Assembly (NCBI GenBank): GCA_026391125.1
Contig: JAPLEO010000061.1
Span: 54,627-118,626, forward strand
Length of the DNA stretch: 64,000 nucleotides
Source of the DNA: Bacteroidota bacterium
Lineage (GTDB): Bacteria; Bacteroidota; Bacteroidia; Chitinophagales; Chitinophagaceae
Direction of reading: 5' to 3'
The first letter of the stretch is position 1; each line of letters opens with the position of its first letter. The notes under the pieces are model-generated. The model was not told the DNA's origin. It saw nothing but the letters and a program-made list of their open reading frames with translations, and searched no databases. Positions 8,249 through 17,524 of the stretch are shown here, piece by piece. The position numbers were made by a program, and so were the translations under genes.

Positions 8249-9442
8249 CTATTGAAATACACGAACATAATCAACCGCCATTCTTTGAGGGAATACGGTT
8301 GTTCCGTCTGGCGAACCTGGCCAAGTACCACCCACTGCTACATTTAAAATAAAAAAGAAATCGCTATTAAAAGGATTGGTACTTCCGGCAGTTGCAGATG
8401 CAGGGATGGTATTGTATACCACATCATCCACCAAAATCTGAACCTGATCTTTGACCCATACTAAGCTGTACACATGAAACTGTTGGTCGTAACTTCCTGT
8501 ACTTAATACAGTGCTTGTACCTTTTGATTGGTGCAATTGAGTGGTTGCCCCCCAATGTAGTGTGCCGTAAAGTTTATTTGGTTCTTGCCCCAATAATTCC
8601 ATAATATCCATTTCACCACATGCTGGCCAACTAACTTGATCAATATTGTTTCCTAACATCCAAATGGCTGGCCAAATTCCTTTACCTGTAGGAACTTTAG
8701 CACGGATATCGATCCTTCCGAAAGTAAAAACTTTTCTACCCTTGGTGATCATTCTTGCAGAGGTATACAAGCTGCCGTTATAATTTTCTTTTCTTGCTTC
8801 AATGATCAAATTCCCTTTCGATTGAAAGGCGTTCTGTGATCTTGAAGTATAGTTTTCTAATTCTGAATTTCCCCAACCGCTTGCACCAGTTTCGAAGGCC
8901 CAATTGGATGTGTTGATTGTATTACTTGTAAATTCATCACTCCATACCAAGGTTTTTCCAGCATAAGTAGTAGGAGTTGTATAGCCAGTATTATCAACAG
9001 GATAATATAAAAGGTTTTCATTCAGAATGGTTCCAGTGCCTTTACTAATTGATAAGGTACAGTTTGTAGGGCTAGAAAGTTGAACGCTAAAGTATTGGTT
9101 GTTTTTGCGCGTACTATCTCCAATTATTTCTACATCAACAATCCCAGAACTAGTGTTAGCAGGAATTGTTAAGGTACCTGTTGTTGATTTATAGTCGGTA
9201 TTTGAAAAAGCGGTACCATCTGATGTTGTATAACCAATTGTAATTGCACTGGTACTTACTTTATCAAGAGATACAGTAAATTGGAAATGTGTGTTAGTAC
9301 TAGAACGCTCATTGCTCACGTCGCTAATACTTGCTGCGGGTACGGAAGCTACTGGCGGGGTTGTACCTCCACCAGAACCCTTACTGCATGATCCAATAAT
9401 CAATAAAAAGGAGAGGGCAATTAAGGAATGATGATTTTTCAT
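8249..9442 (-). CDS. GH16 beta-glucanase lipoprotein with Calx-beta domain
   Basis: This 397-residue protein begins with a lipoprotein signal (lipobox IIGSC), then a Calx-beta domain (about 35-145; TDYKSTTGTLTIPANTSSG), then a GH16 catalytic domain (about 160-397). The retaining active site GEMDIMELLG shows the ExDxxE pattern of laminarinases and lichenases (nucleophile first Glu, acid/base last Glu). It should cut beta-1,3- or mixed beta-1,3/1,4-glucans at the cell surface. It lies downstream of a GH30 gene on the same strand, 168 bp apart, with a 15-bp hairpin between them. Confidence 0.88.
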   Translation of the reverse strand: MKNHHSLIALSFLLIIGSCSKGSGGGTTPPVASVPAASISDVSNERSSTNTHFQFTVSLDKVSTSAITIGYTTSDGTAFSNTDYKSTTGTLTIPANTSSGIVDVEIIGDSTRKNNQYFSVQLSSPTNCTLSISKGTGTILNENLLYYPVDNTGYTTPTTYAGKTLVWSDEFTSNTINTSNWAFETGASGWGNSELENYTSRSQNAFQSKGNLIIEARKENYNGSLYTSARMITKGRKVFTFGRIDIRAKVPTGKGIWPAIWMLGNNIDQVSWPACGEMDIMELLGQEPNKLYGTLHWGATTQLHQSKGTSTVLSTGSYDQQFHVYSLVWVKDQVQILVDDVVYNTIPASATAGSTNPFNSDFFFILNVAVGGTWPGSPDGTTVFPQRMAVDYVRVFQ

Positions 9443-9564
9443 AAAAGGTTAATTATTCGAGCAATTGAAATTTAAAATAGTTTTTTTATTTCAAAATTAG
9501 AAACTCTGTGGAAGGATTTAGTCTCAGGTTAACCAAAAACTTAAAAATGCGTATTCATTGTAAA

Positions 9565-9600
9565 CAAGAATCCCATATCTGGATTGATATGGGATTCTTG
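9565..9600 (-). terminator. Long perfect hairpin between the GH30 and GH16 genes
   Basis: A perfect 15-bp inverted repeat (9565-9579 with 9586-9600, loop of 6) lies just after the GH30 stop on the coding strand. The bases behind it on that strand are TTTACAATG, a weak T-run, so it may be a partial terminator or an mRNA-stabilising stem that sets the ratio of GH30 to GH16. Confidence 0.55.
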
Positions 9601-9610
9601 AAAATATGAT

Positions 9611-11086
9611 TTATTCTATCACCAGTGTTTGGATTGAATGTGGTAAACTGCTTGTTGAAACAGCTTTATTGCCAATACTCATATGATAAGGAATAGTGTC
9701 ATCACTTGCATTCATTACAACCACAACAATTGAACCATTGGTATTTTGAAATGCTGTAGTAAGGAATTGACCCCTACTTGCAGAACTAATAATTCTTTTT
9801 GCACCAGGGCGAATGAATTTTGAAAAATGACCGATATAATAAAACGAATTTAAGTAGGTTAATTCTCCAGTTTTAGTATCTGCATGTACAGGAGCAAAAC
9901 AAAAATTACCCACATGATTTGGTCCACCTTTTTCATCCAAAAGAATATTCCAATCAGTCCAAGCAACAGTACCATTGTTAAAATCATTGATCATAGATCT
10001 ACCATACATTTCACCATATCTCCATTCCTTTACCCTTGTTGCATCATATTTCTCTACACAACCCTCTGTAAACATCAGATGTGTATTTGGAAAGGCTTCA
10101 TAAACGCGGCGAACATTGTCATATATATTGCCACCACCAGTCCAACTTTCATACCAGTGAAAACCAATTCCCCAAACGTATTTAGCAGCTGCAGGATCGT
10201 TTAAAACGGCACTGGCACGCTGATACAATAGGTCACGATTATGATCCCATGCGATCAGTTTTTTATCGCCCAAACCAGATTTAACCAGCGTTGGACCTAG
10301 ATAATTTTTTATGAAGTTGGTTTCTTCCTCAGCAGTGTAATTACAAGATTCCCAGGTTTGTTTTGCCATTGGTTCGTTCTGTACACTAAGTGCCCAAATT
10401 GGAATTCCGATTTCCTGATAAGTTTTTATGAATTTGATATAGTAGTTAGCCCAGCTTTGATAATAAGCAGAAGCTAATTTTCCACCATGTAACATGTCTT
10501 TATTGTCTTTCATCCAACCTGGAGGACTCCAAGGGCTCACAAACATGGGCAATTTTCCGCCTGCTGCGGTGATGGCTTGTTTGATCAGTGGAATACGGAA
10601 CTGTTGGTCGTGTGCAACACTGAATGATTTTAGTTCTGTATCATTTTCTTTTACATAGGTATAACTATCACTTGAAAAGTCACTACTATGGATATTGGTT
10701 CTGGCTATTGAATAACCGATACCCTTTTCAGTATTGTAATATTTTTCTAATAACTCCTGTTGTTTGCTCTTTGATAATTTTGCAAACACTTCAGCAGAAG
10801 CATCGGTTAAAGCACCGCCGATACCTACGAAAGTTTGAAACTTTTTGTTAGGATCAACAAAAATGGCAGGCTCCGTTTCAAATGGTTGTCCATATACACT
10901 AAAGTTCAAAACCTCAGTTTGAGTTAGTCTGTAATTACTGTTTGCAGCAGTAGTGTAGACAGTAACTTTTGGCTCTTTTTTCTTTCCTGGATCTTCATTT
11001 GAAGGAACTGTTACGGGGTGTTTGCTTGGAGTAGGTTGTAAGGCCATTAAAGCAGTTACAATCGTACCTAATAAAAATGGATACAT
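9611..11086 (-). CDS. GH30-family glucanase (glucosylceramidase-like)
   Basis: This 491-residue secreted enzyme has an N-terminal signal-like segment, then the GH30 barrel starting near FVGIGGALTDASAEVF, with the acid/base Glu in LSVQNEPM and the nucleophile Glu in LMFTEGCVE. A C-terminal beta domain follows (IRPGAKRIISSASRG). GH30 members in this phylum usually hydrolyse beta-1,6-glucan side chains or glucosylceramide-like bonds. Paired with the GH16 gene downstream, a role in debranching laminarin-type glucans fits best; that is inference. No SusC/SusD genes are in the window. Confidence 0.87.
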   Translation of the reverse strand: MYPFLLGTIVTALMALQPTPSKHPVTVPSNEDPGKKKEPKVTVYTTAANSNYRLTQTEVLNFSVYGQPFETEPAIFVDPNKKFQTFVGIGGALTDASAEVFAKLSKSKQQELLEKYYNTEKGIGYSIARTNIHSSDFSSDSYTYVKENDTELKSFSVAHDQQFRIPLIKQAITAAGGKLPMFVSPWSPPGWMKDNKDMLHGGKLASAYYQSWANYYIKFIKTYQEIGIPIWALSVQNEPMAKQTWESCNYTAEEETNFIKNYLGPTLVKSGLGDKKLIAWDHNRDLLYQRASAVLNDPAAAKYVWGIGFHWYESWTGGGNIYDNVRRVYEAFPNTHLMFTEGCVEKYDATRVKEWRYGEMYGRSMINDFNNGTVAWTDWNILLDEKGGPNHVGNFCFAPVHADTKTGELTYLNSFYYIGHFSKFIRPGAKRIISSASRGQFLTTAFQNTNGSIVVVVMNASDDTIPYHMSIGNKAVSTSSLPHSIQTLVIE

Positions 11087-11146
11087 GGCAAATCTTAATT
11101 TGAATGATTTATAAATTTACTAACTTTTGACCCTAATTGAAAAACA

Positions 11147-12280
11147 ATGGTAAAAAAGCAGTGGATTTATTTTTTTATTTGTGTATTAGCCTTTCATTTT
11201 AATACGGTCAATGCCAAATTTGAAGAGCCTCATCCGAGTTTAGCAATTGGTTCTAAGGCGCCAGATTTTAGCCTTCTTGGAATTGACGGAAAAAAATATA
11301 GTTTGGCATCCTTCTCATCAGCTAAACTGTTGGTGGTTGTTTTTACCTGCAACCATTGTCCAACAGCACAGGCTTATGAAAATAGAATCATACAGCTAAC
11401 CAAAGATTATGCAAATAAGCAAGTGTCGGTGGTAGCCATTATGCCCAACGATCCAAAATCAATACGTTTAGAGGAATTGAATTATACAGATTTAGGCGAT
11501 TCTTATCAAGAGATGAAAATTCGTGCTAGGGGCAAAGGATTTAATTTTCCATACTTGTTTGATGGCGAAAAGCAAGCAACATCAAAAGCATATGGCCCAT
11601 CAGCTACGCCACATGTTTTTATTTTTGACCAGAACAGGGTATTACGGTATTCCGGTAGAATTGATGATGTAGAAAAGCCAAGTGGCAAGCCACAGCATTA
11701 TGATACACGTGATGCTTTGGATAAACTATTAGCGGGCGAACAACCAACTGTTGCAAGCACCAAGGTTTTTGGTTGTTCTATTAAGTGGGCTGAAAAAAGT
11801 AATTGGATCGATCAGGCAAAAATTAATTGGGCAAAAGAGCCTGTAACTATTGATACCATTGGCGTTAGTGGCATTAAAAAACTCTTGAAGAATAATTCTG
11901 AAAAGCTTAGGGTAATAAATGTATGGGCTACCTGGTGTGGTCCTTGTGTATCAGAATTTCCAGATTTTATTACCATCAATAGAATGTATCGTAGCCGCGA
12001 TTTTGAGTGGGTAACTATTAGTGCAGATGAGCCAACAATAAAATCGAAAGTGTTGAAGTTTTTGCAAAAGCAACAGGCTTCTGCAACCAATTATATTTTT
12101 AATAGTGAAGACAAATATCAATTGATTGAGGCCATTGATCCTAAATGGCAGGGTGCCATTCCTTATACCATTGTAGTAGAGCCGGGCGGTAAGATCTTAT
12201 ATGCCCAGCAGGGAGTAATTGATCCTGCTGAGCTTAAGAAAATCATTGTAGAAAGTAGTGCGATTGGTAGATATTATTAA
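11147..12280 (+). CDS. Exported protein with two thioredoxin-fold domains
   Basis: After a signal peptide (about 1-23) this 377-residue protein has an AhpC/TSA-type redoxin domain (about 32-185; APDFSLLGIDGKKYSL) with CNHC at 68-71 where peroxiredoxins carry their active Cys, and then a TlpA/thioredoxin domain (about 225-370) with the classic WCGPC motif. It is probably a periplasmic thiol-disulphide oxidoreductase, and one domain may reduce the other. It overlaps the convergent ChaN-like gene by 3 bp. Domain limits are estimates. Confidence 0.8.
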   Translation: MVKKQWIYFFICVLAFHFNTVNAKFEEPHPSLAIGSKAPDFSLLGIDGKKYSLASFSSAKLLVVVFTCNHCPTAQAYENRIIQLTKDYANKQVSVVAIMPNDPKSIRLEELNYTDLGDSYQEMKIRARGKGFNFPYLFDGEKQATSKAYGPSATPHVFIFDQNRVLRYSGRIDDVEKPSGKPQHYDTRDALDKLLAGEQPTVASTKVFGCSIKWAEKSNWIDQAKINWAKEPVTIDTIGVSGIKKLLKNNSEKLRVINVWATWCGPCVSEFPDFITINRMYRSRDFEWVTISADEPTIKSKVLKFLQKQQASATNYIFNSEDKYQLIEAIDPKWQGAIPYTIVVEPGGKILYAQQGVIDPAELKKIIVESSAIGRYY

Positions 12281-13131
12281 TAAGTGTTGGTCATGTCTTC
12301 ATCCACACAAATAATATAATCTGCCTTGCTTTTATTTTCAGCTAATAACTTTTTCACATCCTTTTGAGAAACAACTTGGATCGTTGAAATAGTTAATTCG
12401 GGTTTTGCTTTTTTCAAATACCAAACGATGCCTTCATGGTTTTCAGAATGGTATGAGCCGTTGAAGTGAATGAATAAGCTTCCTGGTTGATAATATTTCA
12501 ACATGAAATGAGCCATGGTAGCATCTTTGATGGCCTGTGCTTTAGGAAGATTCTCACCTCCATGTCCGCCCATCATCGCAATCATATTTTTATAGCCCGG
12601 CAATTCCGGATCATATACAATGGGTAAGGGGGCAATCCAAGATTTTTCTTTAGCGCTCAAAGTGTCGAGTGCCGCAAAGCCACCCTTTGCAACCAATGAT
12701 GCATATCTTCTAGGGATATTATCAGCAGCAAATACAATTTTATTTTCCTTGGCAAAGTTTACTAGAGGTGCATAGTCTGTTGGATAATTCTTCCATAAAC
12801 GCGCCATTGAGTCCAATGCTTTTTGCTTTATCTCTCCTTTTACATACAAATCCAAAGCTTCTTGGTTATCCTGTTCAAACATCTCAGCACCCAAAACCAG
12901 TGCACGTTTTTCTTTCGCATCTTTTACCAATTCCAATTGCAGCCAATGCCCGATGGCGTTGTTGTGAAGCTCGCCAAACATAATGATATCGCTCTGGGAG
13001 ATCTTGTCAACCATTTTGCCAAACGAAACTTTTTTGCCTTTGGAATTGTACAAAATATAAGCAGGCTTGTCCTGTGCAAATACCGTTGCAGTAAAGCACA
13101 GCAATACTATGAGGTGGTATATTTTTTTCAT
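12277..13131 (-). CDS. ChaN-like lipoprotein/haem-uptake (TIKI superfamily) secreted protein
   Basis: From the ATG at 13131 the protein is 284 residues with a clean signal peptide (MKKIYHLIVLLCFTATVFAQ). The frame stays open to 13239, but that extra part is a reading of a simple heptamer repeat and would put a hydrophilic tail before the signal, so the inner start is chosen. The ChaN pattern is clear: IMFGELHNNAIGHWLQLEL near the N-terminus, GAEMFEQD, and the C-terminal FIHFNGSYHSENHEGIVWYL with clustered His. C. jejuni ChaN binds two haems; the wider family resembles EreA/Tiki hydrolases. The role here is unproven. Confidence 0.8.
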   Translation of the reverse strand: MKKIYHLIVLLCFTATVFAQDKPAYILYNSKGKKVSFGKMVDKISQSDIIMFGELHNNAIGHWLQLELVKDAKEKRALVLGAEMFEQDNQEALDLYVKGEIKQKALDSMARLWKNYPTDYAPLVNFAKENKIVFAADNIPRRYASLVAKGGFAALDTLSAKEKSWIAPLPIVYDPELPGYKNMIAMMGGHGGENLPKAQAIKDATMAHFMLKYYQPGSLFIHFNGSYHSENHEGIVWYLKKAKPELTISTIQVVSQKDVKKLLAENKSKADYIICVDEDMTNTY

Positions 13132-13149
13132 ATTTAAAAATACACAATT

Positions 13150-13226
13150 AAGTGAAGAGATAATAGATAAAAGTGAAGAGAGGAGGAAGAAGAAGTGAGA
13201 AGTGAGGAGTGAGGAGTGAGAAATGG
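13150..13226. repeat. Tandem heptanucleotide array 1
   Basis: Eleven 7-base words follow in unbroken phase from 13150: AAGTGAA, GAGATAA, TAGATAA, AAGTGAA, GAGAGGA, GGAAGAA, GAAGTGA twice, GGAGTGA twice, GAAATGG. The strand is almost pure purine. It is upstream of the ChaN-like gene. Similar word series recur at 13721, 13812, 31431 and, in shorter or diverged form, at 19493 and 31640. Confidence 0.75.
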
Positions 13227-13296
13227 GGGGGTATTGCAAAAACGAAACTAACCTTGTATCTTAGGAAGACAATATTTACCCACTAAAACGATTGTT

Positions 13297-13713
13297 ATGA
13301 ATTTAAAGAAATTTTGGATCTCTGGATTGATTGGAGGAGTAGTATCCTTTTTTGTAGGCTTTGCCATCTATGGTGTCCTACTTGCCAATGTTATGAACAA
13401 CAGTTCTGGAACGGCAACCAATGTTATGCGCGGACCAACTGAAATGGTTTATTGGTCGATCATGTTGGGCAGTTTATTCATGGGTTTAACACTTGCCTAC
13501 ATTTTCGCGAAGGCCAATATCAATACGGTAGGAGGTGGTATGGTTGTTGGTGCCATCGCAGGTTTTTTAATTATTGCTGGTCATGATTTTACTAGCTACG
13601 GCACGTCCAATTTATTTAATATGAATGGACTGCTAATTGATTTATGTGCGAGTACGGTCATGCAAGCAATAACGGGCGCTGCGATTGGATTCGTTAACTC
13701 GAAGACAAAATAA
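13297..13713 (+). CDS. Hypothetical four-helix membrane protein
   Basis: This 138-residue protein has four predicted membrane helices (about 8-30, 50-70, 80-98, 112-133), glycine-rich in helices 1 and 3 (GLIGGVVSFFVGFAIYG, GGGMVVGAIAGFLII). Small Bacteroidota proteins of this shape are known only as uncharacterised membrane proteins, so no function is given. It is a single gene with its own upstream region, flanked on both sides by heptamer repeats. Confidence 0.7.
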   Translation: MNLKKFWISGLIGGVVSFFVGFAIYGVLLANVMNNSSGTATNVMRGPTEMVYWSIMLGSLFMGLTLAYIFAKANINTVGGGMVVGAIAGFLIIAGHDFTSYGTSNLFNMNGLLIDLCASTVMQAITGAAIGFVNSKTK

Positions 13714-13720
13714 AAAATAA

Positions 13721-13748
13721 AAGATAAGAGATAAAAGTGAAGAGAGGA
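13721..13748. repeat. Tandem heptanucleotide array 2 (left arm of an inverted pair)
   Basis: Four heptamers in phase: AAGATAA, GAGATAA, AAGTGAA, GAGAGGA. It lies 7 bases after the stop of the membrane-protein gene and is matched in reverse orientation by the array at 13812-13844, so transcripts could fold the two arms together. Confidence 0.7.
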
Positions 13749-13811
13749 TTTTAAGGTAGAAAGTTAATAGTGATTTTTTAAATACCCACTCTTAACTATC
13801 CAACTTACCAA

Positions 13812-13844
13812 CCTCTCTTCACTCTTATCTCTTCACTCTTCACT
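13812..13844. repeat. Tandem heptanucleotide array 3 (right arm, reverse orientation)
   Basis: On the minus strand this reads AGTGAA, GAGTGAA, GAGATAA, GAGTGAA, GAGAGG, the same words and order as arrays 1, 2 and 4. With array 2 it forms an inverted repeat around a 63-bp centre, just before the aconitase terminator. Confidence 0.7.
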
Positions 13845-13865
13845 AAAAAAACATCCATAAAAAGA

Positions 13866-13895
13866 AAGAGGCTATCGATTAATCGATAGCCTCTT
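13866..13895 (-). terminator. Terminator of the aconitase gene
   Basis: A 30-bp palindrome (AAGAGGCTATCGATT and its complement) is followed on the minus strand by TTTCTTTTTATGG. It ends the aconitase transcript 20 bases after its stop. Confidence 0.75.
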
Positions 13896-13914
13896 ATAAA
13901 GTATAAAGTTGCTT

Positions 13915-16185
13915 CTAAGCCCCAGCTACTTGCTTGCGTATAATGTTTAGTGCTGCTCCAGCTTTGAACCAATCAATTTGTTGTTGGTTATAAGTGTGGT
14001 TTGCAACTACTGTATCCTTGCTTCCATCAGCATGGTGGAATACAAGTGTTAAAGGTGTACCAGGTGTAAAGCTGGTTAATCCTACAACATCTACGCTATC
14101 ATCTTCTTGAATTTTATCGTAGTCGGTTTTGTCGTTAAAGGTTAACGCTAACATACCTTGTTTCTTAAGGTTTGTTTCGTGGATACGAGCAAATGATTTT
14201 GTTAATACAACACGAACACCCAAATGACGAGGCTCCATCGCTGCGTGCTCACGGCTACTTCCTTCACCATAGTTTTCATCACCAACAACTATCGTTCCAA
14301 TACCAGCAGCTTTGTAAGCACGCTGTGTAGCAGGAACTGGTCCGTATTCACCAGTCAACTGGCTTTTAATATTATCAGTTTTTTCGTTGTAGAAGTTCAC
14401 TGCACCGATCAACATATTGTTGCTGATATTATCTAAGTGACCACGGAATTTTAACCATGGACCAGCCATAGAAATATGATCTGTTGTACACTTACCTTTT
14501 GCTTTGATCAACAATTTCAAACTCTTCAAATCATTACCATCCCAAGCAGCGAATGGGTCTAATAATTGTAAGCGTTTGCTAACTGGATCTACTGCAACAG
14601 AAATACCGCTACCATCAGCTGCTGGAGCTTGATAGCCCGCATCTTCTACAGCATAACCGCGAACAGGTAATTCCCAGCCAGTTGGCTCATCTAATTTCAC
14701 TTGCTCACCTTTATCGTTCGTAAGTGTATCTGTGATAGGGTTGAAGGTTAAATCACCTGCAATTGCCAACGCAGTCACTATTTCTGGAGAAGCAACAAAT
14801 GCATAAGTATTAGGATTGCCATCAGCACGTTTTGCAAAGTTTCTATTGAAGCTATGAACGATGGTGTTTTTTTCTTTTTTCTCAGCACCTACACGATCCC
14901 ACATACCGATACATGGTCCGCATGCATTTGCAAAAACATCTGCACCAACGCTCTGGAATATATCAAGGAATCCATCTCTGGCGATGGTGTAACGAACTTG
15001 CTCAGAACCTGGGGTGATCTTAAATTCGGCAGCTAATTTTAAGCCCTTTGAATCTAATTGTTTTGCTAAGCTTACTGCTCGGCTAATATCTTCATAAGAA
15101 GAGTTAGTACAGCTACCAATTAAGCCAACTTCTACTTTGGTAGGCCATCCGTTTGCAGCTGCTACTTCTTTCATTTTAGAAATTGGAGTAGCTAAATCTG
15201 GGGTGAATGGTCCGTTTAAATGAGGTTCTAAGGTACTTAAGTCTAATTCAATGACTTCATCGAAGTATTGAGAAGGATTGGCATATACTTCAGGGTCTGC
15301 AGTTAAATAATCTTTTACTGTATCAGCAGCTGCGGCTATATCAGCGCGACCGGTTGCAGTAAGGTATCTGCTCATACTTTCATCATATCCGAAAGTAGAA
15401 GTAGTAGCACCAATTTCGGCACCCATATTACAAATGGTTCCTTTACCAGTACAGCTCATGCTAGTTGCGCCTTCGCCAAAATATTCAACAATAGCACCAG
15501 TACCACCTTTTACAGTAAGGATACCAGCTACTTTTAAGATGACGTCTTTAGGAGCGGTCCAGCCACTCAATTTTCCTGTTAATTTGATACCAATCAACTT
15601 AGGCCATTTCAATTCCCAAGGCAAGCCTGCCATTACATCGCAAGCATCAGCACCACCTACACCAATCGCGATCATTCCCAATCCACCTGCATTTACCGTG
15701 TGAGAATCGGTACCGATCATCATACCACCTGGAAATGCATAGTTTTCTAAAACCACTTGGTGAATGATTCCTGCTCCTGGTTTCCAGAAGCCGATTCCAT
15801 ATTTATTTGATACAGAAGCCAAGAAATCATAGACTTCTTTACTTTCTGAGTTGGCTACTTGAAGATCTTGTGTTGCTTCCACTTTCGCTGTGATCAGGTG
15901 ATCGCAGTGAACGGTAGAGGGAACCGCCACTTTAGGGCGCCCTGCTTGCATAAACTGCAATAACGCCATTTGAGCGGTTGCATCCTGCATTGCCACGCGA
16001 TCTGGGGCAAAATCAACATAATGTTTACCTCGTTCAAAACCGCTTAAAGGTTGATCTGCGTGTAAATGTGCAAACAATATTTTTTCTGAAAGGGTAAGGG
16101 GTCTTCCTAATGCTGTACGAGCCGTATTTACTTTTGCCGGCATTTCTGCGTACAGTTTTTTGATCATTTCGATATCAAAAGCCAT
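13915..16185 (-). CDS. acn: Aconitate hydratase, mitochondrial-type
   Basis: This 756-residue enzyme interconverts citrate and isocitrate in the TCA cycle. The three cysteines that hold the 4Fe-4S cluster are visible: Cys359 ([12 protein letters not shown]) and Cys422/Cys425 ([11 protein letters not shown]). The C-terminal swivel domain has [20 protein letters not shown] with the substrate-binding Ser and Arg residues. Length and sequence resemble mitochondrial ACO2 rather than bacterial AcnA (about 890) or AcnB, as is usual for Bacteroidota. It is monocistronic with its own promoter (TAAATTTG at 16247-16254, minus strand) and terminator. Confidence 0.95.
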   Translation of the reverse strand: MAFDIEMIKKLYAEMPAKVNTARTALGRPLTLSEKILFAHLHADQPLSGFERGKHYVDFAPDRVAMQDATAQMALLQFMQAGRPKVAVPSTVHCDHLITAKVEATQDLQVANSESKEVYDFLASVSNKYGIGFWKPGAGIIHQVVLENYAFPGGMMIGTDSHTVNAGGLGMIAIGVGGADACDVMAGLPWELKWPKLIGIKLTGKLSGWTAPKDVILKVAGILTVKGGTGAIVEYFGEGATSMSCTGKGTICNMGAEIGATTSTFGYDESMSRYLTATGRADIAAAADTVKDYLTADPEVYANPSQYFDEVIELDLSTLEPHLNGPFTPDLATPISKMKEVAAANGWPTKVEVGLIGSCTNSSYEDISRAVSLAKQLDSKGLKLAAEFKITPGSEQVRYTIARDGFLDIFQSVGADVFANACGPCIGMWDRVGAEKKEKNTIVHSFNRNFAKRADGNPNTYAFVASPEIVTALAIAGDLTFNPITDTLTNDKGEQVKLDEPTGWELPVRGYAVEDAGYQAPAADGSGISVAVDPVSKRLQLLDPFAAWDGNDLKSLKLLIKAKGKCTTDHISMAGPWLKFRGHLDNISNNMLIGAVNFYNEKTDNIKSQLTGEYGPVPATQRAYKAAGIGTIVVGDENYGEGSSREHAAMEPRHLGVRVVLTKSFARIHETNLKKQGMLALTFNDKTDYDKIQEDDSVDVVGLTSFTPGTPLTLVFHHADGSKDTVVANHTYNQQQIDWFKAGAALNIIRKQVAGA

Positions 16186-16246
16186 AGTCTGAAAAATTTA
16201 TGTTTTGAGTGGTTAAATTTTAATGTCAATTGAGGTTTCGGTTGCG

Positions 16247-16254
16247 CAAATTTA
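16247..16254 (-). promoter_or_regulatory. -7 promoter element of aconitase gene
   Basis: On the minus strand this is TAAATTTG, a full match to the Bacteroidota -7 consensus, about 62 bases before the aconitase start. The -33 region is not a good match. Confidence 0.5.
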
Positions 16255-16356
16255 CGTTAAAACCTCCTCTGGTGGAAAACTGTTTTAAACAATTATTCGA
16301 TTCAATTGTCTATTTTTATGATAATATCATCCCCCTACCTTTAAAAACTGGTAACT

Positions 16357-16578
16357 ATGCAAAAAATACGCGAAAACATTGAGATGCAGGCGTTTGGGGT
16401 TTGTTCAGCAATTGGCGAAAAATTTGGGATCGCCAGCGCCAAAATAAGAATGTGGTTTATTTATATTTCCTTTCTCACATTAGGGTCGCCCATCCTGATA
16501 TATATGATCTTAGCTTTTTGGATCAATATCAAGAATTATATCATGGCGGGTAGGAGAAATCCAATGAAAAACTGGTAG
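16357..16578 (+). CDS. PspC-domain small membrane protein
   Basis: This 73-residue protein has the PspC pattern: a short N-terminal part with FGVCSAIGEKFGI (the usual GVCGGIAEYFGID motif, slightly changed), then KIRMWFIYISFLTLGSPILIYMILAFWI as one long or two short membrane helices. PspC proteins sense or respond to membrane stress, but isolated short forms are uncharacterised. It is divergent from the aconitase gene and convergent with kdsA (2 bp between stops). Confidence 0.75.
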   Translation: MQKIRENIEMQAFGVCSAIGEKFGIASAKIRMWFIYISFLTLGSPILIYMILAFWINIKNYIMAGRRNPMKNW

Positions 16579-16580
16579 TA

Positions 16581-17405
16581 TTAAATTACCGCTTTACGCA
16601 ATTTTACGAGTTGTTCCAACAAGGGCTCCAATAATTCTAACTGTAACATATTGGCACCGTCGCTCTTTGCATTAGCAGGATTTGGATGTGTTTCAATAAA
16701 TAATCCATCAGCGCCAGTAGCAATTGCGGCTTTAGCGATTGTGCCGATCAATTGGGGATTACCGCCAGTAATACCAGAGGTTTGATTGGGTTGTTGTAAA
16801 GCATGTGTACAATCCATGATCACAGGTGCATCGTGCTCTTTCATCCAAGGAATGTTTCTATAATCTACCACTAGATCTGTATAGCCAAAAGTATTGCCTC
16901 TTTCAGTAAGCATTACCTGTTGGTTACCTGCTTTTCTGATTTTATCAACCGCGAATTTCATGGATGGGCCGCTCAAAAATTGCCCCTTTTTTACATTCAC
17001 AATTTTACCTGTTTCTGCAGCCGCAATCAATAGATCGGTTTGTCTGCAAAGGAATGCAGGGATCTGTAATATGTCTATGAATGGCGCAGCAATGGCTGCT
17101 TCTTCGTGCGCATGAATATCTGAAGTAGTGGGTAATCCATAAGTATCTCCCACTTTTTTAATGAGTGATAATCCATTATCATCTCCAATGCCTGTAAATG
17201 AATTGGCGCTGGTTCTGTTTGCTTTTCTATAAGATGCCTTAAATACATAAGGAATTTCAAGGCGTTTACAAATGCTAGATACTTTATCTGCAACTTCCAT
17301 TACCAATTCTTCGTTTTCAACAACACAGGGACCTGCGATTAAAAAAAAGTTATCAGGATTGTATTGTTGTTTCTTAAAAAGGGTGGTCAGGAAATCTGGC
17401 ATCAT
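16581..17405 (-). CDS. kdsA: 3-deoxy-8-phosphooctulonate synthase (KDO-8-P synthase)
   Basis: This 274-residue TIM-barrel enzyme condenses phosphoenolpyruvate with arabinose 5-phosphate for Kdo of lipopolysaccharide. Motifs: VFKASYRKANRTSANSFTG, LPTTSDIHAHEE, IPAFLCRQTDLL, NVKKGQF, LTERGNTFGYTDLVVD. Cys27 in IAGPCVVE is at the position that in Aquifex KdsA is a metal ligand (Asn in E. coli), so this should be the metal-dependent class. waaA, which uses Kdo, is at 39588-40859. Met1 or Met2 could be the start; they differ by one residue. Confidence 0.95.
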   Translation of the reverse strand: MMPDFLTTLFKKQQYNPDNFFLIAGPCVVENEELVMEVADKVSSICKRLEIPYVFKASYRKANRTSANSFTGIGDDNGLSLIKKVGDTYGLPTTSDIHAHEEAAIAAPFIDILQIPAFLCRQTDLLIAAAETGKIVNVKKGQFLSGPSMKFAVDKIRKAGNQQVMLTERGNTFGYTDLVVDYRNIPWMKEHDAPVIMDCTHALQQPNQTSGITGGNPQLIGTIAKAAIATGADGLFIETHPNPANAKSDGANMLQLELLEPLLEQLVKLRKAVI

Positions 17406-17524
17406 ATCAAAAGGTTGAAGCGCGAAATTAAGTGAATTCGTTCAGTTGTGATTTAGAAATAGAAAAAGATAACCACTGTTAGTTTCCGAAAACTATCTAT
17501 TTTTGAACCCTTCAAAAAAGCAAA

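Noticed and set aside
13132..13239. N-terminal extension of the ChaN-like protein
   Set aside because: It is a reading of a heptamer repeat and would put a hydrophilic tail before a good signal peptide; the start at 13131 is better.
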